Assembly: GCA_036245525.1 (NCBI GenBank)
Contig: BTPG01000003.1
Coordinates: 207,373,342-207,437,341 of the forward strand
Reading direction: 5' to 3'
Length of the DNA stretch: 64,000 bases
Origin: Semisulcospira habei
Lineage: Eukaryota > Mollusca > Gastropoda > Semisulcospiridae
The first letter of the stretch is position 1, and every line of letters starts with the position of its first letter. The notes under the pieces are model-generated. The model ran no database searches, was not told the origin of the DNA, and saw only the letters and a list, made by a program, of their open reading frames with translations. Positions 30,389 through 39,187 of this stretch are shown here, one piece after another. The translations under genes were made by a program, and so were the position numbers.

Positions 30389-31636
30389 AACCCCTAATCC
30401 TGTTAGACCTATTACCAATGCAGTTGTCTCTGACTCATGTGTGTCAGGGGTTGGTGTTGACTGTACTGGTTGTATGAGTGCCGGTGTTGGGGCCGGGGCC
30501 GGGGCCGGGGCCGGGGGCGGGGTTGTTACCGTCTGAAATGGTTTTAACGGCTGTACGTGTGTGGTTGTTCCTCCTAAGTTTACAGATTGATTGAGACCGA
30601 GTTTTTGACCAACACCTGCAACAATGATTTCATTATTATAATTTGTTATTGTACCCATTTGGAGTTGAAGGTCAGATGGTAACATGTATAACCCGATGCC
30701 AACTACAAAGTCAACTTTTGATCTGGCATATCTGAGAACGTCTTGATAGCGCTGTATGCTTGATGGGAGATCTACTGTTGAATTGATTGAATCTTCTAGA
30801 TTTGCCAGAAACTGTTTTTGTGCTTCAAATTTGCCACTTCCATTCAAAATGTTTGATTTTGTTAGTGATTGTGCTCCTAGTAAACACCAGACATATGTTC
30901 TGATAGACTCATTGACGCGCTCGACTCCTGCTTGAGTAAACCCGTCACTTTTGTCTAAAATAAATGTGGTCCAGGCGTTAGACTGTTTCTGTTCTATTGA
31001 ACCTAACCAGACTTGTGATTTTGATGAGAATGAAGTGTAACCAGGGTAGTAATCTTGAGGGTATTGTCTGTGACTCATAGCGTAATACAATGTACCCATG
31101 CCATGGTGATCATCAAGTTTTTGTGTGAAGTCATACTTAGTGCTTATGTTAAATTCATTACAGATGCGTTCAAATGCTTTCATATCCATGGGGTTATTAA
31201 ACCTGTTGAAACTGGATTCAGTTGGTAGTGGTGTATGAAGTTCTGATAGTATACGTCTAAGCTGGTAATAAACATGGAAACGGTAGACAGACCTAATCAG
31301 TTTGTTTGAGTGATTCAAATGATCTGTGAATGAAACACCACAGCCTGTAGTTGAACATAGTATTGCAAAGTTGAGTTGGTTTTGAAACATCTGTAGTGGA
31401 CTTAAAGACCACTTTCTTGCAGTAGAGTCATCTGTTATTGGAGGGTTTAGGTAATGATCAAACGGATTCGGTACTTTGACTTGAAATAGATCTTGTACGC
31501 TTGCGTCAGACACAGCTATGTCGAGTTGATTTAGTTGAATTATTTTCTGTTCATAAGTAGGTGCAACATTATATTTGGCATCTATATTAAATTGAAATGC
31601 GTTTGTTGTGGTAATGGTTGGTGATTTAAATTCCAT
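30365..31636 (-). CDS. Polinton Pro-Ala-linker membrane-anchored protein (423 aa)
   Basis: The large soluble N-terminal part (residues 1-360) contains 'WSLSPLQMFQNQLNFAILC' and 'TTGCGVSFTDHLN'. It is followed by an Ala/Pro linker ('PPPAPAPAPAPTPAL', about 370-385; the DNA there is a G-rich CCGGGG repeat at 30491-30515). A single C-terminal span 'ALVIGLTGLGVLLLYLF' ends the protein. A soluble head on a Pro stalk with a C-terminal anchor suggests a virion surface or minor capsid-associated protein. I cannot name the family. It is convergent with the 413-aa gene and divergent (24 bp) from the 236-aa gene. Confidence 0.78.
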   Translation of the reverse strand: MEFKSPTITTTNAFQFNIDAKYNVAPTYEQKIIQLNQLDIAVSDASVQDLFQVKVPNPFDHYLNPPITDDSTARKWSLSPLQMFQNQLNFAILCSTTGCGVSFTDHLNHSNKLIRSVYRFHVYYQLRRILSELHTPLPTESSFNRFNNPMDMKAFERICNEFNISTKYDFTQKLDDHHGMGTLYYAMSHRQYPQDYYPGYTSFSSKSQVWLGSIEQKQSNAWTTFILDKSDGFTQAGVERVNESIRTYVWCLLGAQSLTKSNILNGSGKFEAQKQFLANLEDSINSTVDLPSSIQRYQDVLRYARSKVDFVVGIGLYMLPSDLQLQMGTITNYNNEIIVAGVGQKLGLNQSVNLGGTTTHVQPLKPFQTVTTPPPAPAPAPAPTPALIQPVQSTPTPDTHESETTALVIGLTGLGVLLLYLFH

Positions 31637-31660
31637 CCTTTTTTATATGAGATAATAAAA
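31637..31660. promoter_or_regulatory. Bidirectional promoter region, 423-aa / 236-aa genes
   Basis: A 24 bp divergent gap, 'TTTTTTATATGAGATAATAAAA', puts an AATAAAA motif against the + ATG and a TATAAAAAA block before the - ATG. Confidence 0.55.
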
Positions 31661-32371
31661 ATGTTTATTACCTTAACAAATCTTGATACAAGCAAACCAG
31701 TGTGGTTAACTAATGGGATTGATAATCGTGATGGTAGCAAGGCTGCAGCTATCCATGAATTGTTCTACACAGTAAAATGGTTTAATGTTGAGGATGATAT
31801 ATATAATAAAGTAAATTTAGATGGTAAGACTGAAGCTTTACCACCCGGGTATTATGACTTTTGTACTATAGATGAATGGTTTCAAAGTAAATTTAAAATT
31901 AAAGCAACTTTAAATCCAGCTAACCTACTTGTTACATTAGAATTTCCCACACAAAATTGGTTAAGGATCTCAGATAGATTTGCATATTTACTTGGATTTT
32001 ATATTGACGAAGATTGGTATAGATCAGATGATTTAGGTGAAGCTATGACCGGTATTATAACAATGAAGACAAAAAAACTTAAAATAACTGGAAAACGTCC
32101 TGTCAATTTGTCAGTACACACAGTGCTAAATGTTTATTTGAAAGAACTAAACACATCTGAGAATGTTCACAATGGAAAGCCTTCAACTTTGTTGAGATGT
32201 TTACCAACTGGAACTGCTCCGTATTGTGAAAGTGTAGTTGTTAGATTTCCTAATTTGCAGTTTAAGAAATTAGGTTCTAGTTTCTTTGAGTCACTGAGTA
32301 TATCTGTAACTAATCAGGATGACAAACCAGTTCTTATGCATGATTTTAGTGTTGTGTTGGAAATTAAATAA
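31661..32371 (+). CDS. Candidate minor capsid/penton-type protein (236 aa)
   Basis: This is a beta-rich soluble protein with 'GYYDFCTIDEWFQSKFKI', a central 'LSVHTVLNVYLKELNTSENV' and a C-terminal strand pair ending 'LMHDFSVVLEI'. The last 80 residues have the pattern seen in many animal Maverick proteins thought to be single-jelly-roll or fibre-like. I infer the minor capsid (penton) role from size, beta content and neighbourhood; no catalytic or signature motif proves it. The start ATG follows 'TTTTTTATATGAGATAATAAAA', shared head-to-head with the 423-aa gene. The frame is open. Confidence 0.65.
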   Translation: MFITLTNLDTSKPVWLTNGIDNRDGSKAAAIHELFYTVKWFNVEDDIYNKVNLDGKTEALPPGYYDFCTIDEWFQSKFKIKATLNPANLLVTLEFPTQNWLRISDRFAYLLGFYIDEDWYRSDDLGEAMTGIITMKTKKLKITGKRPVNLSVHTVLNVYLKELNTSENVHNGKPSTLLRCLPTGTAPYCESVVVRFPNLQFKKLGSSFFESLSISVTNQDDKPVLMHDFSVVLEIK

Positions 32372-32392
32372 TTTTATTTTTGTTTATAAAAA
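32372..32392 (+). promoter_or_regulatory. Start-proximal motif of the 291-aa gene
   Basis: 'TTATTTTTGTTTATAAAAA' lies between the upstream stop and the ATG, leaving almost no other leader. Confidence 0.5.
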
Positions 32393-33268
32393 ATGAGTGG
32401 TGGTCCAAAGTCGAGAATCATACCAGTTGCATGTCCAGTAACAGAATTGAAAGATTTGGCAGACGTCCAGGATTTTGAGAAGGAGGGGGATGTTGGAGAA
32501 ATATATGGTTTTGAACTTGATTCAAATGGCATGTACAAGAGGAAAGTAATTGTTGACATGAAAGACGGTGAAAAACAGATTCCTAAACTTGGTCAGCTAC
32601 GTGATGTTACTGTACCTACTCCACCTGTAAATAATTCGCCCTACAACTTAATACATGTGGGAAATAAGTGGGTGGTTTCACCTGTGCCTGTTCCACCACC
32701 CACAATTGACTGGGACATAAAGTTGGAATTTATTAGTCCTTATGTATACACTGATGACGAAGGTGCCTTAGTGTTTAGGAAGGTTGTTAATTCTGGGCCG
32801 CTTATTGTAAGCCTTGTTCCAAGTTTTGCCCCAGACAACAATAGCAGAGAAAAACTGAAAGTTGAAAATTATGAGAGACGGCGGTATCTTCTTACAACTA
32901 GAAAGAGTAGATCAGATACTTCTGTTGTGTTTATGCCAGCAAGCTTAGTCGTGGCTAGAGAAGCGACAATAGTATTTGAAATTATCATGAAATCTGTTGC
33001 TTCTGCAAAAGAGGCAAATATAGCACAAGGAATTAAACTTACATGGGATGAAACAGTATCAGAATCAACAAAGGTTTTTATTGCTATTACAAAAAATAAT
33101 GATGTTATTAATGTTTCGAGCAGTGTTCCAGCTGTCAAGGTGGTGGTCGACAAAACAACTTTTGTTCGTCTAACTTACATAAACCTTGAACACATTGATC
33201 TTGTTGCATTTTATTATGCCAGCAAATTGTATACTTTTGAAGAGTTGCAAAATGTAATTGCTGATTAA
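32393..33268 (+). CDS. Polinton right-arm gene, unknown (291 aa)
   Basis: The N-terminal 60 residues include 'CPVTELKDLADVQDFEKEGD'. A Pro-rich hinge ('WVVSPVPVPPPTIDWD', about 94-109) leads into a beta-rich C-terminal domain ending 'YTFEELQNVIAD'. There are no membrane spans. The two-part layout with a Pro hinge could suit a spike or attachment protein, but this is only a guess from shape. It starts right after 'TTTTTGTTTATAAAAA' and lies 21 bp after the 236-aa gene. The stop overlaps 'TAAATAAAA'. Confidence 0.7.
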   Translation: MSGGPKSRIIPVACPVTELKDLADVQDFEKEGDVGEIYGFELDSNGMYKRKVIVDMKDGEKQIPKLGQLRDVTVPTPPVNNSPYNLIHVGNKWVVSPVPVPPPTIDWDIKLEFISPYVYTDDEGALVFRKVVNSGPLIVSLVPSFAPDNNSREKLKVENYERRRYLLTTRKSRSDTSVVFMPASLVVAREATIVFEIIMKSVASAKEANIAQGIKLTWDETVSESTKVFIAITKNNDVINVSSSVPAVKVVVDKTTFVRLTYINLEHIDLVAFYYASKLYTFEELQNVIAD

Positions 33269-33297
33269 ATAAAAAAAAATATTTGTGAATAAAAAAA

Positions 33298-33993
33298 ATG
33301 GTAAACTTCTATCCGCAACTACCAACGCTTGATCCGACTGAAACAAATGTGATGACTAAAACAACACTTGCGCCTGATCCACAGGTGACAGCTGTGCCAA
33401 TTGCTTCAGATAAAACATTACAGGCAGATGCATTCAGATTAAATAATATTACAGAAGCTTTGAAATATTTGGAGAGTGAGGAGGCTAAGTACTCACGGTG
33501 CAAAAGGAGGTATAAGTCAGTATTTAATTCTGTTCAAAACACTTCTATGGCTATTGGTGCAGTTTCAGCTTCATGTTCTGTAGGGGGTATTGTTCTGTTC
33601 GCCACAGGAATTGGGAGTTTGGCTGGAATAGCAGTTGAGGGTGTTAGCGTTGCTACATGCCTGGCTTGCTTTGGTTTGGAAGCCTTGAACAAGAGGTTTC
33701 ACACGAAATTACAGAAACATGAAGCATTGAGTACGCTGGCTGGTGCAAAGCTGAGCAGTATGAAACTTATTATCAGTAAGGCATTGAACGATAATTTTAT
33801 TGATGACGAGGAATTTAAGAGAGTCCAGGATGATTTAAATAATTACAAGAAACAGAAGTCTGAAATACAAAATAAAATGCGTAGTCAATCTCCCGTAAAT
33901 GTTGAAGAACTGAAGGCTAGTTTTTTAGAGATGGGAAAACAGATCGGTGTTCAGGAAACCACAGAAAAACTACACAATCTTTTAAACAAATAA
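33298..33993 (+). CDS. Polinton right-arm gene, helical protein with a two-span hairpin (231 aa)
   Basis: A polar N-terminus is followed by an amphipathic helix ('LNNITEALKYLESEEAKYSR'). A hydrophobic Gly/Ala/Val-rich block (about 84-125, 'AIGAVSASCSVGGIVLFATG' onwards) would form two close membrane spans. The C-terminal half is a long charged helix ('DEEFKRVQDDLNNYKKQKSE'). Similar helix-hairpin-helix proteins are common as unnamed ORFs in invertebrate genomes and mobile elements. A pore or membrane-remodelling role is possible but unproven. It is the last gene before the non-coding right arm. Confidence 0.75.
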   Translation: MVNFYPQLPTLDPTETNVMTKTTLAPDPQVTAVPIASDKTLQADAFRLNNITEALKYLESEEAKYSRCKRRYKSVFNSVQNTSMAIGAVSASCSVGGIVLFATGIGSLAGIAVEGVSVATCLACFGLEALNKRFHTKLQKHEALSTLAGAKLSSMKLIISKALNDNFIDDEEFKRVQDDLNNYKKQKSEIQNKMRSQSPVNVEELKASFLEMGKQIGVQETTEKLHNLLNK

Positions 33994-34636
33994 AAATCAG
34001 ATTTGGTAATCGTTTATTAATGTCATACACTTCACAGAAAAATGACATGCCACCTAACTATTTAACCCCATCAGCACCATCAGCACCACCTGACTATTAC
34101 TTAAAAAAAAGTTTTTTCATTGTCCTTGTATCTTATCAAATCTGTCCGAGTAAGTTGTGACTTAAGTTGTGACTTGAGTCAAGAACTTACATTTTGTTAT
34201 GTTTAAGTTCTTATAAGTTCTTGACTTAAGTCACTTAATAACTAATTATAGGTTCTTAAAAGGTTATCTGTAAAGTTATTTGTCAGTTATAAGTGACTTT
34301 GGAAAATTTGTTATCAAGTATCTGTAGTTAACTTAAATAATTTGTTATCAAGTGCATATAGCAATGTTTTTTTTTGTTTGTTTGTTTGTTTGTTTGTGTG
34401 TGTTTGTGTATATATGAATATGTGGACATTGACTAAAAAAAAAAAAAATGGTATAAATGGTATTGGAATGTATTTTTTTCTATCTCTAATAACTAATTAA
34501 TATCCCGTATAGGCAAACAAAAACACAGGCACACACACACAGACAGATAGACATGCACACATACATACTCAAAAACATGCACTCACACACACACATACAC
34601 GCCTACATACGCAAAAACATGCACTCACACAGACAC

Positions 34637-34703
34637 AGTTTTGAAAGCTCGGGATACGCAGTTGCCAACTCCGTCAACTGAGTTACGAACCGATTTGACC
34701 CAC
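34637..34703 (+). repeat. 67 bp segment identical to 38239-38305
   Basis: It starts AGTTTTGAAAGCTCGGGATA and ends 'CCGATTTGACCCAC'. No mismatch was seen against the copy 3.6 kb to the right, outside the Polinton. Confidence 0.95.
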
Positions 34704-34812
34704 AATAATTTTGCCTTGTTTTTCTTAGCGTGCCACAGATTAAAGCTGATATCATATGAGCCGTGGGTTATTAAAATAAACTTTTTTAACAAAAGTCCCC
34801 GTCTGTTTTATC

Positions 34813-34880
34813 CAATCCCCAATGGGCCTTTTCAAGAGAGGGTCACACATGCCTCTCTTGAAGAGGCATTGGGGATTGGA
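34813..34880. repeat. Hairpin repeat inside the Polinton right arm
   Basis: Arms 'CCAATCCCCAATGGGCC...CAAGAGAGG' and 'CCTCTCTTGAAGAGGCATTG...' flank a loop of about 10 nt. It resembles the small palindromic elements outside the Polinton in style but not in sequence. Confidence 0.75.
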
Positions 34881-35184
34881 TTGGCGATCCGTCGCCCAGA
34901 CGGGACAAGGGGTAAGGACGGACAGACACACACACACACACACCCCACCCCACCCCTTACCCCCCTTTCCCTTCCCCTTCCCCCTACCCCCTTATTCCCC
35001 TCTTTCCCCCCCTTTTTTACCCGTGCGCACAATTTATTTTATTTATTTGCCGGCCTAGTAATTTGTTTACTGTAGGTCCTACAGCTAATTATTTATTTTT
35101 GTCCGGACTTATTTTTGGCCTAATTATTAGGGTTTCGTCACTCCCCATCTGGGGCCTCAAAGACGAGTTATTTTACGAAACAAA

Positions 35185-35310
35185 AGAATTTGAGACCCCG
35201 AGGAGATTTGAACCCATATCACACACGTAAGAATAAATTGCACCAAGATTTTCTCTTAGGTGTGTGACATGCGGCCAAACCACCCAGCCATGGCCCGTGG
35301 CCGAGAGAGG
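35185..35310 (-). mobile_element. tRNA-derived SINE-like segment in the Polinton right arm
   Basis: Read on -, 'CCATGGCTGGGTGGTTTGGC' resembles an A box and, about 70 bp later, 'GGGTTCAAATCTCC' resembles a B box. The spacing is too long for a tRNA gene without an intron-like loop. No tail or target duplication could be fixed. Confidence 0.5.
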
Positions 35311-35840
35311 CAGTTATTCTGAGAACTTATAACTATAATCGATAGTGGTGCAATACCGGAACTAGATCATCGATTTTTTACAGGTATGTAGCGTGTTTAC
35401 CGGGCTAATAATACAGTGGATTGAGCCGGGCCGGGGCTAAAAACATTATTATTAGTCAAATTAGTGTTGTTTTAGTGGGTTGATGCAGTGTTTTTAATTA
35501 GAAATGATAGTAATTTTGTATCATTTCTCAGTAATGAGCCACGAAAGCGAAAGCAGGCATAAATTATGATTTTAAAGGGAAGTAATTGCTTCATGTTCTT
35601 TTGCCTGTGCTGTGTCTGTGTGTAAAATTGACAAAGTGTATGTGTATAAGACTATTTATTAAGCAGATTTGGTTGCCGCGTTATTTTAATTGAGAAAATA
35701 GACCTAGTCAGTGTGTATATCATTGATTTTTAACTGGTGTAAGAGCGCGCGTGTGTGTGTGCGATCGCCGTTATCGGGAATTTCCACAACGCATGGCACA
35801 TCGGGCTTAGGCTAGGCGGCTAGCCGCCGTGATCAATAAA

Positions 35841-36139
35841 CTACGCATTCTTGAATGTACACGCATACATCGTTGATATACTGTTTAGCTCGGGTGCAGT
35901 GGGGGATGCTTATAGAGATTAAACAATCTATTTTCCAAAAGAACCACATTTATTTACGCCGCATTGACAAACTTGCGTTTATTTGAAATCACTGGGGTAA
36001 ATTAAAGATGGGGTAGCGGTCGCGTAGTCAATGGGGGGGGGGGGGGGGGGGGGGGGACATTGTCAAAATGCCGCAATGTTTGTGTTTAATGCAGCATAAA
36101 TAAATTTGGATTCTCAGGAGCCCCATATATTATCTCTCT
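35841..36139 (-). repeat. Polinton right terminal inverted repeat
   Basis: 299 bp, inverted relative to the left repeat. The homopolymer is 24 G (36033-36056) with no interruption, which accounts for the 6 bp length difference. Confidence 0.95.
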
Positions 36140-36144
36140 TGGCC
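36140..36144 (+). repeat. Polinton target-site duplication, right
   Basis: TGGCC directly follows the terminal TATTATCTCTCT and matches 20383-20387. Confidence 0.8.
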
Positions 36145-37306
36145 TACAGAACCACACACTCAGACCAGGGCCGCATTGGACATCAATGCAAGCACAGCAT
36201 TGCAGCTGAACGCAGAACAGAATTGTTTACGTCACAATAGAACTCGATTTTTTTTAAAAGCGCGGACGACATAGATGTATCACTTTGTGTGATGGTGGCC
36301 CTTACATGGTTATTATAAGAAAATAAGAAGTTAAGTAAGCAAAACGCCCGTGTAGGCTCTATTGATTTTATCCAACAGTCAAACAAGCATGACATGACAC
36401 AGGGAACATACCGGCAGTGGGTAAATACCTTAACTCATTTAGACCCAACACCCTACAGCAGAAGATGGATTGACCATGATAAGTCAAGGGTAGTGCCAGA
36501 TTATCTTGGCGCCTGATGAGAATGTAGTGTCGCACATCCCGTTCATCTTAACCCATTTACCCCCGAGGCACTAAAACGTCAGGAGCCAAGCTAATATGGC
36601 ACTACCCTTGAATTATCCTGGTCGCTCCATCTCCTGCAACTGGCACATGGTCTTTAGGTGGCACCTCCTAATTTGGGCCTTGGGGTTAAATGGTTTAAAT
36701 GCAGACCGGTTCTATGTTACATGCACGGTGTACACGGCTGAACATTTCGCCAGCCCATGCTAGTTTGTACGACGGTATGCGATGTTTTACATACGGAACA
36801 CCAGCCATCTATAAGAGGCATAGATCCTCATGAACCCCCGCAGTTGCGGGGGTTCAAGAGGATATATGTGTCTTACTGGTCACATTGATATACCGGTTTA
36901 TCGGGCAAAGGGTGGCTTAGGGCATTCATGCAGGTTGCGACACACAAACGAGAGCATCATGGGCAGTGCCAGTGAAGGGGTGATACTAAAATTGAGTCGT
37001 ATAGTGCTGCGACTCGACATTCACGACTCGAGTGCGTGTTGTGTGGTTATTTTCTGCACTGTTTAACACAATGGTTCCACTATGCCACTTACGCACTCTA
37101 CCGTTCACGTGCCTTCCTGGCTCCTGACAAAAGTTGCAGAGCACTTAATTAGGAAGTGAAGTAGGAACTCGCTGCTCCACGCAAACACTACAAACGCAGT
37201 TAATTCAAAATAAGGGCTGTACACTGAGGAAATCCTCTCTACAGTCTTCAGTCGTGACACTACATCATAGTGAAGAACAATATGTGTATAATTGTACCAA
37301 AGCCAA
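36145..37306. other. Right flank of the Polinton, hairpin repeats
   Basis: No gene was recognised. A family-3 palindrome (about 36433-36712) is split at its apex by unrelated DNA and keeps TTAA-like ends ('CCTTAACTCATTTAG', 'GGGGTTAAATGG'). A family-2 hairpin lies at 36813-36874. Confidence 0.6.
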
Positions 37307-37865
37307 CTTAAAGCTGAGAAACAGTCAAAAACCTCCGCCCCGCACGTGTTTTAAAAAAACTTTGCAGGACCCAGCGAGGGCCCTGTCTTCGTGAACGTTC
37401 GACTAACTTCGGCAAACCGGTTTGCAACTGACTCAGTTGACTGAGTTTTCAACTGCGTTTGTCGTGCTGGCAAAACTCCCGTGAAAAAGACAGGCCACTT
37501 CCTGTATCGCAGCGAGTGGGCACCGCGATCACTGATCTAAACCAGCGATATTTTTACTGATATCAACAGTAGCAGACGACACTCGACCACCCGACGGACA
37601 GAGCAGGCCATTTGTGTCTTGCCTGGACGCACACTGGATATGGACCAGGCCGAGCTATCCGTAAGTTACACAGCACAGCCTGAAGCTTTATTTGATATCG
37701 GAAGGGTGAGAAAGGAGGGGTTATTTGTCGTTTTGTGTTTGTTGTTATATCTTTTCATCTGGAGTGGCCTACAGCAAACTTTTTTTCTCCATACGAAGGG
37801 CAGCTACTAAAAATCAGCTTGACCCATGGCGACCTTGTATCTTTTGGCATCTATGTAAACAGTCG

Positions 37866-37868
<3 letters not shown>

Positions 37869-37954
<86 letters not shown>
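37869..37954. repeat. (CT)n microsatellite
   Basis: This is a CT array of about 43 units with one CG variant. Confidence 0.97.
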
Positions 37955-37955
<1 letters not shown>

Positions 37956-38238
37956 ATCCAATTTATTGTGTTGGTTGTACATCACAATGCTTCTTTATTT
38001 ATTTATATTAGCCTATATTGGACTGGAGGTACGTGTTGAAAAAATTCGTTTACAACTACAAAGTGTCAAGAGTCATACTTACAGCATGTACAGCCGTACA
38101 TTCTGCCATCATAGTCCCCAGCGCGTAAAATTCGTGGCTGTCGGTCAGTTTCAAAGTGTCACAGAATCGTCTGCTGTTGTCCGATCTGCTAATCGCGATG
38201 ATTTCCGTGCAACAGGAAGTGGTCTGTCTTTTTCCGAG

Positions 38239-38305
38239 AGTTTTGAAAGCTCGGGATACGCAGTTGCCAACTCCGTCAACTGAGTTACGAACCGATTTGA
38301 CCCAC
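38239..38305 (+). repeat. 67 bp segment identical to Polinton-internal 34637-34703
   Basis: This is the second copy of the exact repeat and part of the right arm of the inverted repeat at 37307-38395. Confidence 0.95.
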
Positions 38306-38789
38306 TTAGGGGCAGGGCCCAAGCTGGGTCCTGTAGTCTTTTTAAAACACGTGCTGGGCAGGTTTTTCTCATTGCACCTCAGCTTTAACTAAGCATCAAA
38401 GCTTTATTGCGGGGTAGGCTAGAGTATGCAGCTTATGACGTGTGTATAGTCCGTTTGAGCAAAGCTTGCCTCATAATTATTTGTTTTTACAAAAATAAAG
38501 TAACCGTAACGTAGCTGGAATAAAATGATCGCCAACCTGTGTCCTAATTTATTTAAATTGTGTTTTAGCCGCTGCTCTCGGGAAATTTTGAACATTTAAA
38601 TCTGCAAAAATATAGCCTAATCGAACCCCACCTACAAACATGCATAGCTTGCCATAGTTTTAGCAGCGGCGATGCAGGTTAGAGGTCACATAGCCCTGAA
38701 CAGAGTATATATGTGAACTTTTTAGTAGGTCATCTCCATGGTATCTTGAGAGTTGGGTTTGAAGGCAAATAAATTTCAAAGTAAACTAG

Positions 38790-39173
38790 CCCCACTCGGG
38801 TCTGCCCTGGGGGACTTGGGTGGGGTTAGGTACTTTTTAGTTCCCAGGGTCACCCTGGTCAGCCCCACAGGGTGGGTTTTCCTCTTTTCTGGGGCATGTG
38901 TTTCTGTCTACTCGAGGTCCATTCACTTGTATTTGCCTTTTTAAAAATCTCCCTACTGTCTGCACTGCCTGTAGCTCTTAATATTGGATGTGTGTTGCTA
39001 AATGGTCTTAGCTTTATTTAGGCCCCATGTGTTAGGTTTATTTAACGTATTTGATCGGCGGGCGACATACATTCAATATTCTGTTTAGATATTTTTTTTT
39101 TCACAAGCAATGCAGGCACGTCCTGAGAAAGCCTTGTTGCTGTCGGGACGTTAAGCAAGGTACAATCAATCAA
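38790..39173 (+). mobile_element. CAAT-tailed short retroelement, copy 2 (384 bp)
   Basis: It begins CCCCACTCGGGTCTGCCC and ends in CAATCAATCAA. It is flanked by the 14 bp duplication TCAAAGTAAACTAG (38776-38789 and 39174-39187). No ORF and no clear tRNA head are present, so it is a SINE-like element mobilised by an unidentified LINE. It is about 90% similar by eye to 55712-56101. Confidence 0.88.
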
Positions 39174-39187
39174 TCAAAGTAAACTAG

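Larger units (their letters stand above)
33994..35840. other. Non-coding right arm of the Polinton
   Basis: 1.85 kb has no supported gene, in contrast to the otherwise packed element. It holds a 21 bp inverted repeat (34169-34189 with 34214-34234, 1 mismatch), a TTTG/GT run near 34370-34410 and CA-rich stretches near 34525-34640. It also has a 67 bp segment identical to 38239-38305, a ~68 bp hairpin at 34813-34880 and a SINE-like block near 35185-35310. This is where a lost gene (for example the protease) or later insertions would be expected. Confidence 0.8.
20388..36139 (+). mobile_element. Maverick/Polinton (adintovirus-like) endogenous element
   Basis: This 15,752 bp element has ~300 bp terminal inverted repeats and a 5 bp TGGCC duplication (20383-20387, 36140-36144). 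It carries the diagnostic combination of retroviral-type integrase, family B DNA polymerase with a Polinton layout, A32-like packaging ATPase and double-jelly-roll capsid protein, plus about eight smaller genes. Genes are tightly packed (gaps of 20-40 bp, some antisense 3' overlaps), intronless and more AT-rich than the flanks. It would replicate by protein-primed DNA synthesis, integrate with its own DDE enzyme and could in principle form particles. The polymerase is broken in this copy and no maturation protease is seen, so the copy is probably defective. Polinton termini usually begin AG and duplicate 6 bp; here AG is present and I count 5 bp. Confidence 0.95.
37307..38395. repeat. Large imperfect inverted repeat (~250 bp arms)
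   Basis: The arms at about 37307-37600 and 38110-38395 are inverted copies. Shared words read inward include 'TTAAAGCTGAG', 'GCACGTGTTTTAAAAA', 'CAGGACCCAGC', 'AAAGACAG.CCACTTCCTGT' and 'GCAGACGA'. The centre carries a (CT)n array (37869-37954). The 67 bp Polinton segment belongs to the right arm. It could be a non-autonomous element with long inverted ends or a head-to-head duplication. A short ATG frame at 37640 next to a GTAAGT (37661) is too weak to call as an exon. Confidence 0.6.

Noticed and set aside
37619..37810. Possible host first exon with ATG at 37640 and donor GTAAGT at 37661
   Set aside because: The coding part would be seven residues inside an inverted-repeat element, with no matching downstream exon found.
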